Assembly (NCBI GenBank): GCA_003342815.1
Contig: PTEX01000006.1
Location: 2,611,338 to 2,675,337 of the forward strand
Length of the DNA: 64,000 nucleotides
Reading direction: 5' to 3'
Source of the DNA: Eudromia elegans
Lineage: Eukaryota; Chordata; Aves; Tinamiformes; Tinamidae
The position numbers and the translations under genes were made by a program. Shown here in pieces: positions 1-12,000 of the stretch. A model generated the notes under the pieces. The model saw only the letters and a list, made by a program, of their open reading frames with translations. It had not been told where the DNA came from and searched no databases. Numbering within the stretch: the stretch's first letter is position 1; the number at the start of each line of letters is the position of its first letter.

Positions 1-2243
1 TTTTATAGGATACTGTGGATGTCAAAAATTTAAAGAATTCATAAAAGGATCAGAAAAAGTCTTTGAGGATATTCATGGATGGTCATCCAAAAGGGATGGA
101 TTGGATATCCCTTCCCCTTCCTCCTTCCTCCTCTAAACAGGCCCCCACAGAGGCCTGTTTAGATATTTTGGCTTCCTCAATTAGTTTTTCTTGTAGTTTT
201 AGTACCATTATCATTATCATCATGCATAAAACAGTGTCCTGGCATCTTGGTTTGCTTGAGCTATCCCTTAATGTGCCCAGCATTCTCAGTGGGGGTGCAA
301 GTTGCAAATGTAAGTGCAACAGTGATGCATTGGAGAAGTAAGGACAGAATGGAAGAGCAAGAGTTGGTTTTTTGTTTGTTTTTCCTATTTTTTTTCCTCA
401 CATGTTTGTAAAGTCTGCTTAGCCCATGCTTTTGGATAGGGCACACTTATTACAGAGTATTTGGGAAAAAACTAAGCCAGAGACAGAACAAAGCTGGAAA
501 AATTCTAGTAAGCTTAAAGGTGATAGAGAAAGCAAAATATTTGACCACCTCCACCAATTTTGCTGAATATTCAGCAAAATCTTCTGTCTCTAAGCAAATA
601 TCTGAAAAGAACATTTTATATATACTTTGGAAATCATGAAATTCAAAGTTCAATGTATAGGTAAATGGAACTCATACTTTTGTCTTGTGAATAATATGTT
701 GATTTTGAACTTCCACACAGCCATCTTCTTCTTGTTCTTTCTCATTCATTCTTTCTTCTTTGCTTTTGGGACAGAAAATCCCTCATGTGGTGTGGGCCAG
801 GACATGGTAAATGTCTCAAGCAGGGCAGTATCTTATTCCGTGCGTGACTACTCATGTTGCAAAAGCAGGGTGAGTAAGAGGTGCTGGAATTTAACTCAAT
901 ATCATAACTTGCGCCTGGGGTTTCTGCAACAGTTTCAAGCAGTTCATACACAATGACTGGTGATTCTTCTGTATTTCTATCCTTACTTCCCACTCTTTTC
1001 CCCCTTTCCAGAGGTTTTCTGTGATCCTGGAGGACTTTGCAACTCTGAAAACTGATGGAGTAAGATATCGAAATGCTCCATGTGCCGTGTAAACATGCAG
1101 AATGTATTTGCAATGCAAAGAGGGAAAGACCAGAGTTCGCCAGGGCATGATCCCATGTGGTTCTAGGACTGCATGTCTGCATCGCATCTTCACCATGCGA
1201 AGCTTTGCACCAGCTGCAGGTCGGGGGGCTGCACTGTACATTTGCAGAGGAGAACCATGCCGGCCTATTCACATTGCGTTACGTTGTGTCCCAGGTGCAA
1301 CATCACTCTTGAGTCCACCAAAATAATACTGCTTTCCATTTACCAGTGATGCTCAGAAGTGCATGCCCGGACTCCAAGTCCTGGGCAACACGATGTAGGG
1401 CAAATTTGCACCTGAGAACATCTTCAGTGCAGCAAATTACTGACGTAGAACTTGCGGTGAGAAGTAGTCCCAATCCAGATATAGCTGTTGGAAGAGATGT
1501 AAAATGAGAGATGTTGGAAAGAGATGTAAATTGAAAAGATTTGAGCCAAATCACAAGCAACTCCTTATCCAGAAACGGAGTGAAGAGTGTCAGGACATGT
1601 GCATGTCCACAAAGTTAATGTCAGCCCCTAAACTGTGAGTTTCCTTACTGAGGATTCTGTACCCTTCCAGAGCTCCTGGGGCTAGGAGAGAGCTGGAGTA
1701 GAAGGGCAGCTTTGTCTGTGATTCTTTATGTATGCAAAGAGATTGAGACAGAAAGTACTGTAAATTGTTGGTTCTGGGCAAGGTTGGGACCTGCCATATG
1801 AGCAGTTCTCTACTCTGCTCCGGTTCAAAGTCAAAATAGAGTAAACTGGGAAGAACTGCTAACACAACTGGTGTTTGGTCTCAGAAGGAGAGGAGGAGCG
1901 ACAATGAGACAGGTGGGCGTACTAATCCGTATGCAGGAATGGCAAGTCTGTTGGAGCTAGCCCAGAGTTCAGACCCAGACAGCACACGCGGCATGAATGT
2001 GCTGTGTCCAGTCTTTATCTTATTAACCAGATCACAGTCGGTTGTGAAAGAAGGTCTGATGCTTTCCAGGATAAGTTGGCCATGTAGCTTATGTGTCTAA
2101 CTAGTCAATAAAGCTCCAGTGATACTCTTCTAGGAATTCTCTTTGTATTAAAATTGACTTATTCCTATGTACCTAAGTCTATATTTGGATATGAGTTGTT
2201 GGATCTTGGATCTCAGTTAAATTTTGATGCAGAAGCAGCTGCC
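1..2243. other. Unannotated intergenic or intronic DNA
   Basis: AT-rich unique-looking sequence with no recognised repeat. The longest open frame of the whole window lies here, on the minus strand at 742-1272 (176 codons). It has no recognisable domain, no convincing splice sites and no homology I can name, so I do not call it a gene. Confidence 0.5.
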
Positions 2244-2263
2244 TTTTTTTTTTTTTTTTTTTT
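2244..2263. repeat. Poly-T tract, 20 bases
   Basis: Uninterrupted run of 20 T. The flanks show no retrotransposon that would explain it as a tail, so it is annotated as a homopolymer only. Confidence 0.9.
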
Positions 2264-4912
2264 AATCTTCTATTCATTTTCCTAATCTGTAAACAAGCTT
2301 TTGTGCAAGACTCCTGGCACAAAATCTGTTTGAAATTGAGTCGTGGCAGTTCTAGAGTTCATAACCCTTCTCCTACAGTAGCTCAGCTATTGGAGTCTGA
2401 ATATGAGACAGCTTGACTTGGGGAAGGGTGATGAGCTCTTCAATAGCTACTTGAGCAGAGCCCCAGGAGAAGGCAGCCCCAAGGCCAGCATCTGCCCCTA
2501 CCAGGAGAAAATTGCTGGGATTTAGCATAACAGAGGATACACATACTGCAACCACCCTCCTCCTCTTACCATTGCCAGTGAGATTTAATGGGATACCTTG
2601 CTATCCAAATACATTCTGAGGCCGAGTTGCAAACTCTTTGAGCAGAAAAAGGTTTTAGCAGCATGTAGCAGTGCTGTGCAGCTCACTAGGTTCCATGTTT
2701 CACAGCAATAAAAGATAATTTTACATTGCAACCCTATACTTGTTAGTATATTTTATATGCATGGATCATTGCTGGGGGCTTAATACGTTGACAATTATTT
2801 AAAGACTAGTCTTTTAAGTACTTTAATTCATGCACAAATTAAAGCGTATCCAGTCACTCACATTATGTTGAGATTTCATTACTATGCCTTCCCTAAATAC
2901 AAACACCTCTTGCAGAGTTTGATGCACACGTGAGGACTAAAAGGTATAAACAGTTAAAACAGTACACAGATAATGGACAATTAAAAGCCATTTCAGTGAA
3001 TTCTAAGTCACCATAATATGCAGCTCCAGTGGGTTGACAAATAATATATTTATTAATCACTTATCAAAATACGTTTGTTTTGCACTTAGACTTAACTTTG
3101 TGTTCAGTGTAAATTTTATATAAACCCTGACTTAGTTTTCTTTGGGTCAGAAGTAATTTTTTCTGAGTTGCAGCTCAGATATTTTTTTTGCAAAAATAAG
3201 AAAAAATGAAAGGGGAATGATGACTGGCCAGAACTCATCTACAGTACTTTAAAAATAGCTGGTCCACCTACAGCCCTGAGAAATTATATGGTGCAGTGTA
3301 CAGAAGCACATTGTGGAGCAGCTAAGGAGCATTTCAAAATGCACTCGATGCAGTGACTCTCTAACGATTTGCTCCTGATAGATCTTCTGCCTCTCAAAGC
3401 CCATATCCTTACTGCTTGGCCAGAACGTTTAGTTCTGCTCTTGAGCAGAAATGGCCCTGCACAAAGTTTTGTCCTCAGATCATGGGGTTATAATGAAGAG
3501 AACTGCAGCAAAGGTGGCCTGAGAGGGCTCAGTCACTGATGTAGGCAGTGATGTACTCAGGTGGCCCCAGTGAACATGAGTGAACCTCTAGCAGGTAGGT
3601 CTGCAGATGGATGCGGGCCCACAACTGCCCTGTGGCCATGCTAAGCTCCAGAAAAGCCTGCCCAGCGGTCATCTAACTTTGTAATCTCTACCAGATGACT
3701 TGTTACAAACTGCTTGGTTTTGATAGTCTCAGTAAAATGTTTCCTTGCCAGTCTTCCAGCAGAGCCCTGTACAAAGCTGCTGTTTTGGGGTCTCTGCTCA
3801 TATGCAGAAACTATTTCTTGATGCTATGATTGCTTTCTCTCAGGTTATAAACCCCTGCTTGTCTGCTCTTCTAGTTGGCTTTTATTGGTGTTCCAGCTTT
3901 AACTGGTAGGTGGTTGGTCAGATTACCTCATTTCCCAATCAGCAGCAGTCTGCTGGTGAAAGTGCTTTTGGCACGCGCGTAGCATACATTGCAAAAGAGG
4001 CTCCAGCATGTGCATAACCACACGACAGCTCAGGTCATGTGGTCACAGAGCTGCATCCGAGGGGAATTTTGCACCAAAACAAACTTTGAAGTTGACTAAA
4101 ACAAAAGGGATTTTCCCATGATAGACCAAACAGAAGGTGGTGTGCAGGGAAGTGAGGAAATCCAGTCCCATGGTTTTCAGCATTTCCAATTTTGAAAGAG
4201 TTAACTACCTGCCAGTAACTACAAGTTGTTAATGTAACGCTGGCATTTCCTTTCCATATTCCTGTTAGGGTGTTTTGTGAAACAGCTTTTGTTTGTTCAC
4301 ACTTGCCTCTCTTAAAATTTGTCTATCCCCGGTAAATGTTATTTTTTTTTCTGCAACAGCTTGCACTTTCTTCTCTGTGCAGAAAGAAGTCAAGTCATTC
4401 TATTGCTTTAGCTTATCTTTTTAAACTTAAATAGAAAAGGAGACTTCTGCTGTTCCTGACAAAGACTGTAACCACTCTACATGCTGAGTTCTGTTAATTT
4501 ATCTGTTTGCAGAAGTTTGTGGTTGCAGGAATGGAGGGGGATGCTTGGACCTACAATATAATATTATACCCTGGCATACAATGTTGAATGTGTTCTTGTG
4601 GAGGCAGGGGAAAGAAGCTGATAACACGAGAGCAAATCTACTTGTGCAGTGGCCTTCATCTCTTTCCAAAGGCAATAAAATTTTCCACTTACTTAAAATG
4701 TTTCAAAGACATTTTGTGTCCTTTGGTTGTAAGTATGTTCACAGGGTGGGGGTTAGTTAGGTTATATACTTCAAATTATTTTAAATATTTTGGTTAGCCT
4801 GGGAGCTGGAGTGCCCTAAGTGCTTAGTGGGATTTAAAAAGACTTCAGGATGTGTGGAGAGTGAGGTGCAGAGTGAGGAACCTGATGTGACTTTTCTGGA
4901 TCCTGACTTGGA
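2264..4912. other. Unannotated noncoding DNA
   Basis: No ORF of note, no recognised repeat. Around 2275-2330 a few words resemble the end of a MIR-type element, but the match is too short to call. Confidence 0.5.
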
Positions 4913-4913
4913 T

Positions 4914-4939
4914 CTGATCCTGATCCTGATCCTGACCTG

Positions 4940-4977
<38 letters not shown>

Positions 4978-4980
4978 TTT
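4914..4980. repeat. Compound microsatellite (CTGATC)n then (CA)n and (TA)n
   Basis: Hexamer units of CTGATC with small changes run from about 4914 to 4940. They pass directly into 14 CA units at 4943-4970 and a short TATATA stretch. Seen directly. The CA part is long enough to be length-polymorphic. Confidence 0.95.
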
Positions 4981-5957
4981 TTCTCAGAGTTGGAGTTTTA
5001 ACCAGTTTTTATGTTAGGCTCAGTTTAGGAAAGAATGGGTGCTCACATAGTGACCTCCCTTGAGTCAATGCAGTAAAGCAGATAATTTCATTTAATTCTG
5101 TACTTGAAGTATAGTCAGGATTTTTATAATAATAATCAGAATATAAGAAAAAAATACATTTCAATAGAAAAGGTAACATTTAAACTTGTGCTGCTGAAGA
5201 CCAATAGCCTTTTTTTTTCCCCCCTACCACCATTTGTTTCCTACTAACCAAACTATATTTAGGAGTGACCTGATGTGCTTTTCCCAGCAGGTCTTTTAAA
5301 GGGAGGCAAAGAGAAAGCCTTGCGGGGTGGTTATGCAATTTTTGCTGTGTATGTTCTTGCTTGTAAAGTATCATTAATTCCCACTCTACTTTTTTTTTTG
5401 TTTGTTTTTGTATAAATGCTTGAAGAGACAGTGTTCTCTCACCGAATGTGTTTTTCCTCCTAAACACAAGCTGTAAATACACACATAATATTATGTGATC
5501 CTTTGATTTAGTTGCTTGCAGCTTTCATGTACTCTAAGGCATCTTTATAAAATTATTGAATGTTTTAAGCTTAGGCATAAAATATCTTTGACTGGTCTTT
5601 GCCATGGAAATTACAGTTTTTAACTTTCATATTAAATATGTATAAAAAAAATCCAAGAGGTAACAAATAGACTTTTTATGTAGTTGTTACAGACAAATGA
5701 CATCTGTTTTTTATTGCCATTAATGATACCTAATATTATGTGCCATTTTGTGTTATATAACCATTTATTATTAATCAGCCTCTCCTATTACAAATCAGTT
5801 TTCAATGCTTTCTTTCCCTGACTATATCTTGAAATATCATGTGGCTCTACATATTTATGCGTATTAAAATCAAACTAAAGGTGTTCCACTATATTAAGAA
5901 TTTTGAAAGTACTTGGAGATAGATTCTACATTCTTCATGCAATAACTGTTGTCCTAA
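4981..5957. other. Unannotated noncoding DNA
   Basis: AT-rich sequence with short A and T runs. No gene or recognised repeat seen. Confidence 0.5.
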
Positions 5958-6035
5958 TCATTACCAGGAATTGAACCTGGAACTCCCAGAGTCAGAGGAT
6001 AGCTTAACAATTTGAGCTCAAAAAGGCTAAATCTT
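5958..6035 (-). repeat. tRNA-derived segment (SINE head or tRNA pseudogene)
   Basis: Read on the minus strand, 5964-5980 forms a canonical T arm: a perfect 5-bp stem (CCAGG/CCTGG) around a 7-base loop starting TTCAATT, containing a B box GGTTCAATTCC. About 20 to 40 bases upstream, 6000-6020 resembles an A box (AGCTCA...TTAAGC). The acceptor stem is not preserved and the anticodon arm is degraded, so this is not a working tRNA. The likely source is an ancient tRNA-derived SINE. The family is not identified. Confidence 0.5.
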
Positions 6036-8235
6036 CTGGCTAACAGTTGTAGGAGAGTCATGTCTTTTGTGGCTCTGGCAGAAGATACTCGTTGGAGGGG
6101 GAATTAGGCTTGTGCAACTCCAAAGTGTCAGTGACATCCAAGGGAATTCGGAGGTTTGCAGGGAATGCAAAACCGGGCTCTTCCAGGAGCTTCCCAGTAA
6201 GCACGCAAGGGTTGTGTGTATGTGAGCACTGGGTGTGTGTGTGTGATGGGTGGTGATAAATCCTAATGTCTGACACCATTCCGGGCTAAGTGCATTCTGC
6301 AGTTTTCCATTAGTGGTGGTGGAGTCCATCAGTGAATCCTTTCAGGAGTAACCAATTGGCATTTCCTAAACCCTTGTCTGTATATCATGTAAATCTCAGT
6401 TACCACTCTAAAGAAAGACCTTGAAAAGTTAAATGCCATTGGAATTTAGTAATGTAGGCCACAGTGTAAACTGTGGTTAGGCTGAGCTGAGGCCTGCTTT
6501 AGAGAGCAAACCTGTAATTGATTAAACCTTGCCTCTAGCTAGATAAAAATGAGTTTGAAGTAGATTAATATAAAAACAGTTAAAAGCTTCCTGGTGGTTG
6601 TCAGTTTTCAAATGAGACTTGTCAAGAGTTTGGCAGAAAGAATCCAAAGGCAGATCTGATTCTAAACTGAGAAAAACAAGTCCAAAGGAGCAAGCGGCAG
6701 TGTGGACCTTCTCATGTTTGGTTGATTCAAATGAATTCTCTGAGCAAAGGCTGTGGCTTTATGGCCTTCATTTTTACTTGCCAAGCTATTTTTCTCCAGA
6801 CTATAACACTTCATGAGTCGTGGCTCATAGTTTTTGTCTAGCACAGAAACAACTTCTGTACCACTTGGCCTATCTCCTCATGGTCTCCATGAATCTTCTC
6901 TGACATTTACTGTGTATAATTATTGTGAGAACGTAAACCAAGAGCAAAACTCATAGATAGTGTTGGACTCAGTAAGAAACTGTCTGAAAGAGAATTGAAA
7001 TGGAGACAGCGTAGGCTAATGGCTAGAATGATGTCAGACTCTTTTCTCTCTGTAGCTTTGGATGGCACATGACCTCTTTGTGCCACACAGTTTGGCCTGT
7101 TGTTGGCACAAGCAGAGTTTGGTGACAAAATGGTGACTTTCTATTACTGATTTGAACATACATTCTATGTCCAATTCTACATCTAACCCAAATGACGAGT
7201 GAAAAGTCAGACTTGTAGACCAAGTCCAACAATTGATAGCAAAATATTTATCAAAAAACAATGTAGATATTGCTTAGTGTCACACTGGAAAGTAATTTTA
7301 GACCTTTTGGGCTTTCACACCCTTTCTTAATATTCTTTTCCCCATATCCTTATCCCTTTGTATATACAACTAGGTCACGTTAGTGACCACAGGCATGAGT
7401 CTCCATTCCATGGTACTGCTTTGATGCCAGAGTAACCCCATTGGTTTTTGCAGTATAAAAAGACTGATGAAATGTGGTGAAAAATAGATCCCACACATAC
7501 TCCTATCTCTGGGTGACTTAATATTTAGTGCTAAAACATTAAAAACCTTGAAAAACATTTCTGTCAGTCATGTTATGGATGTAAAGTTTGCTGTCTCATT
7601 ACTTGCCAGGACAAGCAGCGAATACTGGGAAGAGAACATGTCTTTAGCATGGCAAATTATGGGATATTTGATCCCCGAGTTTGACAGCGGAGCAAGAAGG
7701 ACAACTAATGCTCTTGTATATTGACGTCTGTGTTGAAACATGTACCTTTTTCCCCCAGTCCCTGTTTTAAGATAAAAATAAAGTGCAATAATTTCAAAGA
7801 GATAAGTCAAATGAGTTGAAGAAAGGAGGCAAGAAGCAAAATTAGACATGCTATGTTTCACGTGCCTTTAGGTTAGTCTATGGAAACAGAAATAAAACTT
7901 GTTTGTTGTTTTGACAACATATGTAGTCTAATTATGTACATACTTATGAATGCTTACATACATATGCATTCCCTCTAACTGCCTGTTTATATCAGTACTC
8001 CTTTTTTTTTTTCAGTATAAGCAAAGAGAGTCAGTATCTTTAAGCTTCTCTGTAGATGATAGGCTGTTTCTCCTCCAGTTGAAATTAATTGCAAGACTTC
8101 AGTTGATATCAATAGCAACAGACTCATTATTCTTGATAATCATAAGCCTCCAGACAACTAACTTGGGAAACTAAGACAAAAAGTATTCTCAAAAAAAAAA
8201 AGATGTAGAGGTGTTAAGATTTTTTTAAAACACTT
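6036..8235. other. Unannotated noncoding DNA
   Basis: Contains a GT-rich patch near 6210-6245 and otherwise unremarkable AT-rich sequence. Open frames here are short and overlap in several frames, as expected by chance. Confidence 0.45.
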
Positions 8236-8249
8236 TCACCTGTATGACT

Positions 8250-8350
8250 AAGCTATTTCATATGGTTGATTTCTGAATCTGTAAACTGAGAATAACAGCC
8301 CTTCCTTACCCTATATTACCTGAGTGATGTGCTCAGATAAAGTGATTTGT
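8250..8350 (+). repeat. MIR/CORE-SINE-like relic
   Basis: The order of words on the plus strand (TATGACTAAGC..., TTTCTGAATCTGTAAACTGAGAAT, AACAGCCCTTCCTTACC, GTGATGTGCTCAGATAAAG) follows the 3' half of the MIR family as I remember it (tRNA-linked core, then the CTGTAAAATGGGGATAAT region). Strongly diverged, as expected for an element that predates the bird-mammal split. Boundaries are approximate. Confidence 0.45.
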
Positions 8351-9010
8351 AGCTTATTTTCTAATTGGGAATAGATTCTCAAATGAAGGCACAGGCTCAG
8401 TTTGGAAGAGTAGTGTAAATAGTACTAGTAGTTAGCCAATTATTACTTAATTAGATAAGTTAATTAGTTACTAGTAGAGTAACAGCTGTTGCTTTTGCTT
8501 GTGTAAGAGAGTTGTGACCCTTGGTCTCACATGGTTCTTCTAACAGCACAGCAATAGGACAGCAAAGTAATGGTGGTGGAAGTCAATTATTGCCTGTTTT
8601 CGTAGCTATACATTCAAATTTCTGCAGAGATCTATCAGCTGAAATGTAGTAATGTGTATGCTTTTAGGCTGTTGTACATGAAAGGCAATGAAACTGTAAT
8701 GAAAATGTTTATGTTGAGCTACATTATGGTGTATTAATTAAGGGCTGAGGATGTACAAAGACTGCATTGGCTCAGCTGACATGTGGTAACTTGTTAAATC
8801 TTGGTAATTTGAACTGGGCCTCTGTAGAGGTTCAGATAAGAAATTGTGGTTGTTCCTTTTGGTTTCAACATCTCTGGCTACTTGAAAACAATTTTGGCAG
8901 TATAAACATCTCAAGAAGATTTATATTGGTTTACAGTATTCCTCCCTCATTTTCTTTTACCACTCTTTGCCATTTAAAAACTGGCTGAAGAGTAAAATCT
9001 CTGGTTCTCT

Positions 9011-9011
<1 letters not shown>
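8351..9011. other. Unannotated noncoding DNA
   Basis: Between a MIR-like relic and the long T tract. A TTAATTAG/ACTAGTAG-rich patch lies at 8420-8480. No gene seen. Confidence 0.45.

Positions 9012-9051
<40 letters not shown>
9012..9051. repeat. Poly-T tract, 40 bases
   Basis: Forty uninterrupted T, preceded by CTCTCTCT and followed by GGTGGGG. This is the longest homopolymer of the window. CR1 elements have octamer tails, not poly-A tails, so CR1 does not explain it. As a poly-A tail it would belong to a minus-strand retrocopy located at higher coordinates, but no AATAAA signal is visible just upstream on that strand. Confidence 0.95.
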
Positions 9052-9052
<1 letters not shown>

Positions 9053-12000
9053 GTGGGGTTTTGATCCAAATTAATCTGGGGAAAAATAAATAAACTTTAC
9101 CTGCTAGCCAGAAATTCTGAAATAATTTCATTTTGGAAAAAACAAACATTGTATTTCTGTAATGAAACATGCTCCCTGGATCTTGCATCTTCTTGGTGAA
9201 AATGGCATTTGACTGGTAACTGACAACTGAATTAGCCTCACTGACCAGTTGTGGAGGTACCCAAGGTTGGTAGTTCTTAAGATGACCCTGCTGTTTGGAC
9301 TGCCTAGAAGACTGTCATCGGACTTACAAGGTCTCAGTTGGTATCTACTGGTGGGCGTTTGGAAGGTCTGGAAATGCTGAAAACTGGTAGGATTTCCATA
9401 TTTTCTGTTTCTGTATCTGGGGAGTTGAGCTCTTTTTAAGGGCAGGATATCCATTTTATTTTGCTTTGTGGCCAAAGCCATGGAATCTGCTCTAACTGGA
9501 CACTTATCTACCTTTCTTCCAACTAGAGAGCTGGTCTATGTGTAGCTCTCCAGCTGTAGAAGCACGGAATTTCGTGTGGGCTAATTCCTGTACGCAGTTT
9601 ACCAACTTATTTGGGTGGATCCTGCGCGACCACAATGGAAACTACCCACGCAGCTTCAAACAGCTAATGAGGTGGCCTCGCACCCACCACACCCCGCGCC
9701 TGGAAGATTCTGGCCCATCTTGCCCGTAACGCAATGCAGAGTTACAGCATCTGGCTTTAGCAAATCTATCTGGCTTTGGCAAATCTGCAGGCACAGACGG
9801 TCTTTGAAACAAAAACAAAACCATCCTCACCGCTGTTTACATGACTAAATGCTGCAGCGCACACATGTGGCAAGAGCAGGAAGAATGTACCCGGCCAGGG
9901 CGGGATTGCAAAGGGACTGGAATGCCTCAGCGTGCTGCAAGATCTGCTGCTTGACCTGGTCTGCAGCTTTTTCTAGCTGCACCAAGGGTTTCATAGGTGT
10001 TAAGAAGAGTTGGCATTTGGGGTGTGAAAGATACCTAAGAGTTGTCAACTTTGGCCTTCAAAATTGAAGGAGTTTCAGCAGGCATTTTTGCAGGCAGATT
10101 GCAAACATATTTATCCTTAGACCATGCTGATCCCTACATCTCAACTTCTTTCCTTCTCTCCTTCGTCCATGCATGATACATGTGTCTTGTGATTGATATG
10201 CAAGCACAGAAAATGTATTTCTTGCAGTTTAGCTTGGGTTGGTACATGTACGTTTAATGATGAGGAAGAAAGTACCTTCAATTCCTTCATTTCCCCAGAA
10301 CTTTCACTTCCCTATGGATGATTAGAAGTGGCAGTAGGTAGTAAATCTTTTGGATGAAAGAAGTAAGAATTGTTTTTAGTCCTTCTGATCAGGTTCTTCT
10401 TTTTGGTTTCAAGGACTTTTGCAGAAAGACTTGCCCAGGAAGTGTTAACACTGAATGTTTCTGGTCTTTTATGCAATATTTCTGCATGAATTCATTGTGT
10501 TTTTGTGCAATTACCTGTGCCTGTGAACAGATTTGAGGCCACGCAGATGATTTTGTCTCTTTTGTTCGTATTTGAAGATGACTGGCAACTTTAAACTGCT
10601 GCATGCAGAAATCTTGCGTAACACCACATGTGCAAGAAACTCAGCCGTGTTACATTTACCCATTGTTTCTTCCACTAGTTAAAAGGAAGCACAATTAGAC
10701 TAGTTTCTTACAGAATATGTTTTTCTTTTTTTAATATCCTTCTCACAAATTTGATAGTCTTGTGGAAGCATGTAATCACAAATTATTAAAAGAGAATCCA
10801 AGTTATTATTCAAAGCTAGATGCATCAGCTATGTTGCTGGGAGAAAATACGTCATTGGATGGGTAGGACTAAGTATTACAAGAAGTCATTACTTTCTGTT
10901 GCCGTTGCACGTAGAGAACCTGATAATGTTATTTGTCTTTGTTATAAGGCAGCAGAGATATATCCACATGGATTTTATTATTCTGTGAAAAATGGAGATC
11001 TAGGCATGCAGCAGAATAAGATATTGTGTATAAACACATATGTACATATACAGGTATGCGCACACAGATTTTTTTGGTGCATGCATATTTCTTTCCAGAT
11101 GCAGTTGGAGTCCTGGCTGCTGTGAGGGTTTGGCAGCTTTCTTGCACAGTGTGGGTGTTTATCATTCTACTGTGATTGTTCATGTTGTGATGAGTTTCCT
11201 CCGGGGTGTAATTTTCAGGCACATGTTCCTGTCAACCAGGGTCAATGCTGAGCCAGAGAGGCAGTGCACAGGTGGTATACAGAGTTAACCTCTTTCTTTT
11301 GGCTGCAGCCAGTGGCACTTCTCAATCTAACTTATGATTAAGCCCTTGCCCTGATACAATACCAAAAACATTAGCGTCTTTCTGCCTGGATTTCAGAGAA
11401 GCAGTTCTTAAATAAACAAAGGAAAAAATGAGTGAATGCATAAAAATAGACGCTCAAGACTTGACCAAAAGCCCGCTGAAGTCGACAGAAAAACTTTGAT
11501 TTCAGCAGGCTCAGATTCATGCGTGCTCTGGTGTATCTAATCCCAGGTGGGAGCAGCTCTCTGTGAAACAGGAGATGGCACCTTCCTTTACTCTTAGAAG
11601 ATGTTCAGCTGATGGCAGTGGGTAAAGCTCAGTGTGAAGGAAGAGCTGGTAGCAGCAGATGAGTTCTTATGCTCAGGCGGCAACTGGGTTCTAAACCAAA
11701 AAAGCCTAAAGGGAGAAATGCATTCAGGGTCATTACAGCTGTCATTTGGCAGTTACTTACATGGATTCTTGAAAGAAACTGTTAACGCAACTTTGCTGTT
11801 TCTTGCCAAACAGCAAGGGCAGGCTGGCTGTGTTTTGGAGCCAGGGTTGGACTGCAAGCTTAAGAAATCATCACTAGGATCAGCTGATCAAAAAATATGG
11901 GAAACTGAGAACTTTGTGATTAACGCTCCTACCTGTAGAAATCCATGCTTGTGTGTGCACCTATGTACAAGTGCAGGGTTTTTGTCATATTTAACATGCT

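Noticed and set aside
742-1272. Longest open frame in the window (176 codons, minus strand)
   Set aside because: No recognised domain, no splice context and no start context worth noting. It overlaps other open frames, and a frame this long is possible by chance in 64 kb.
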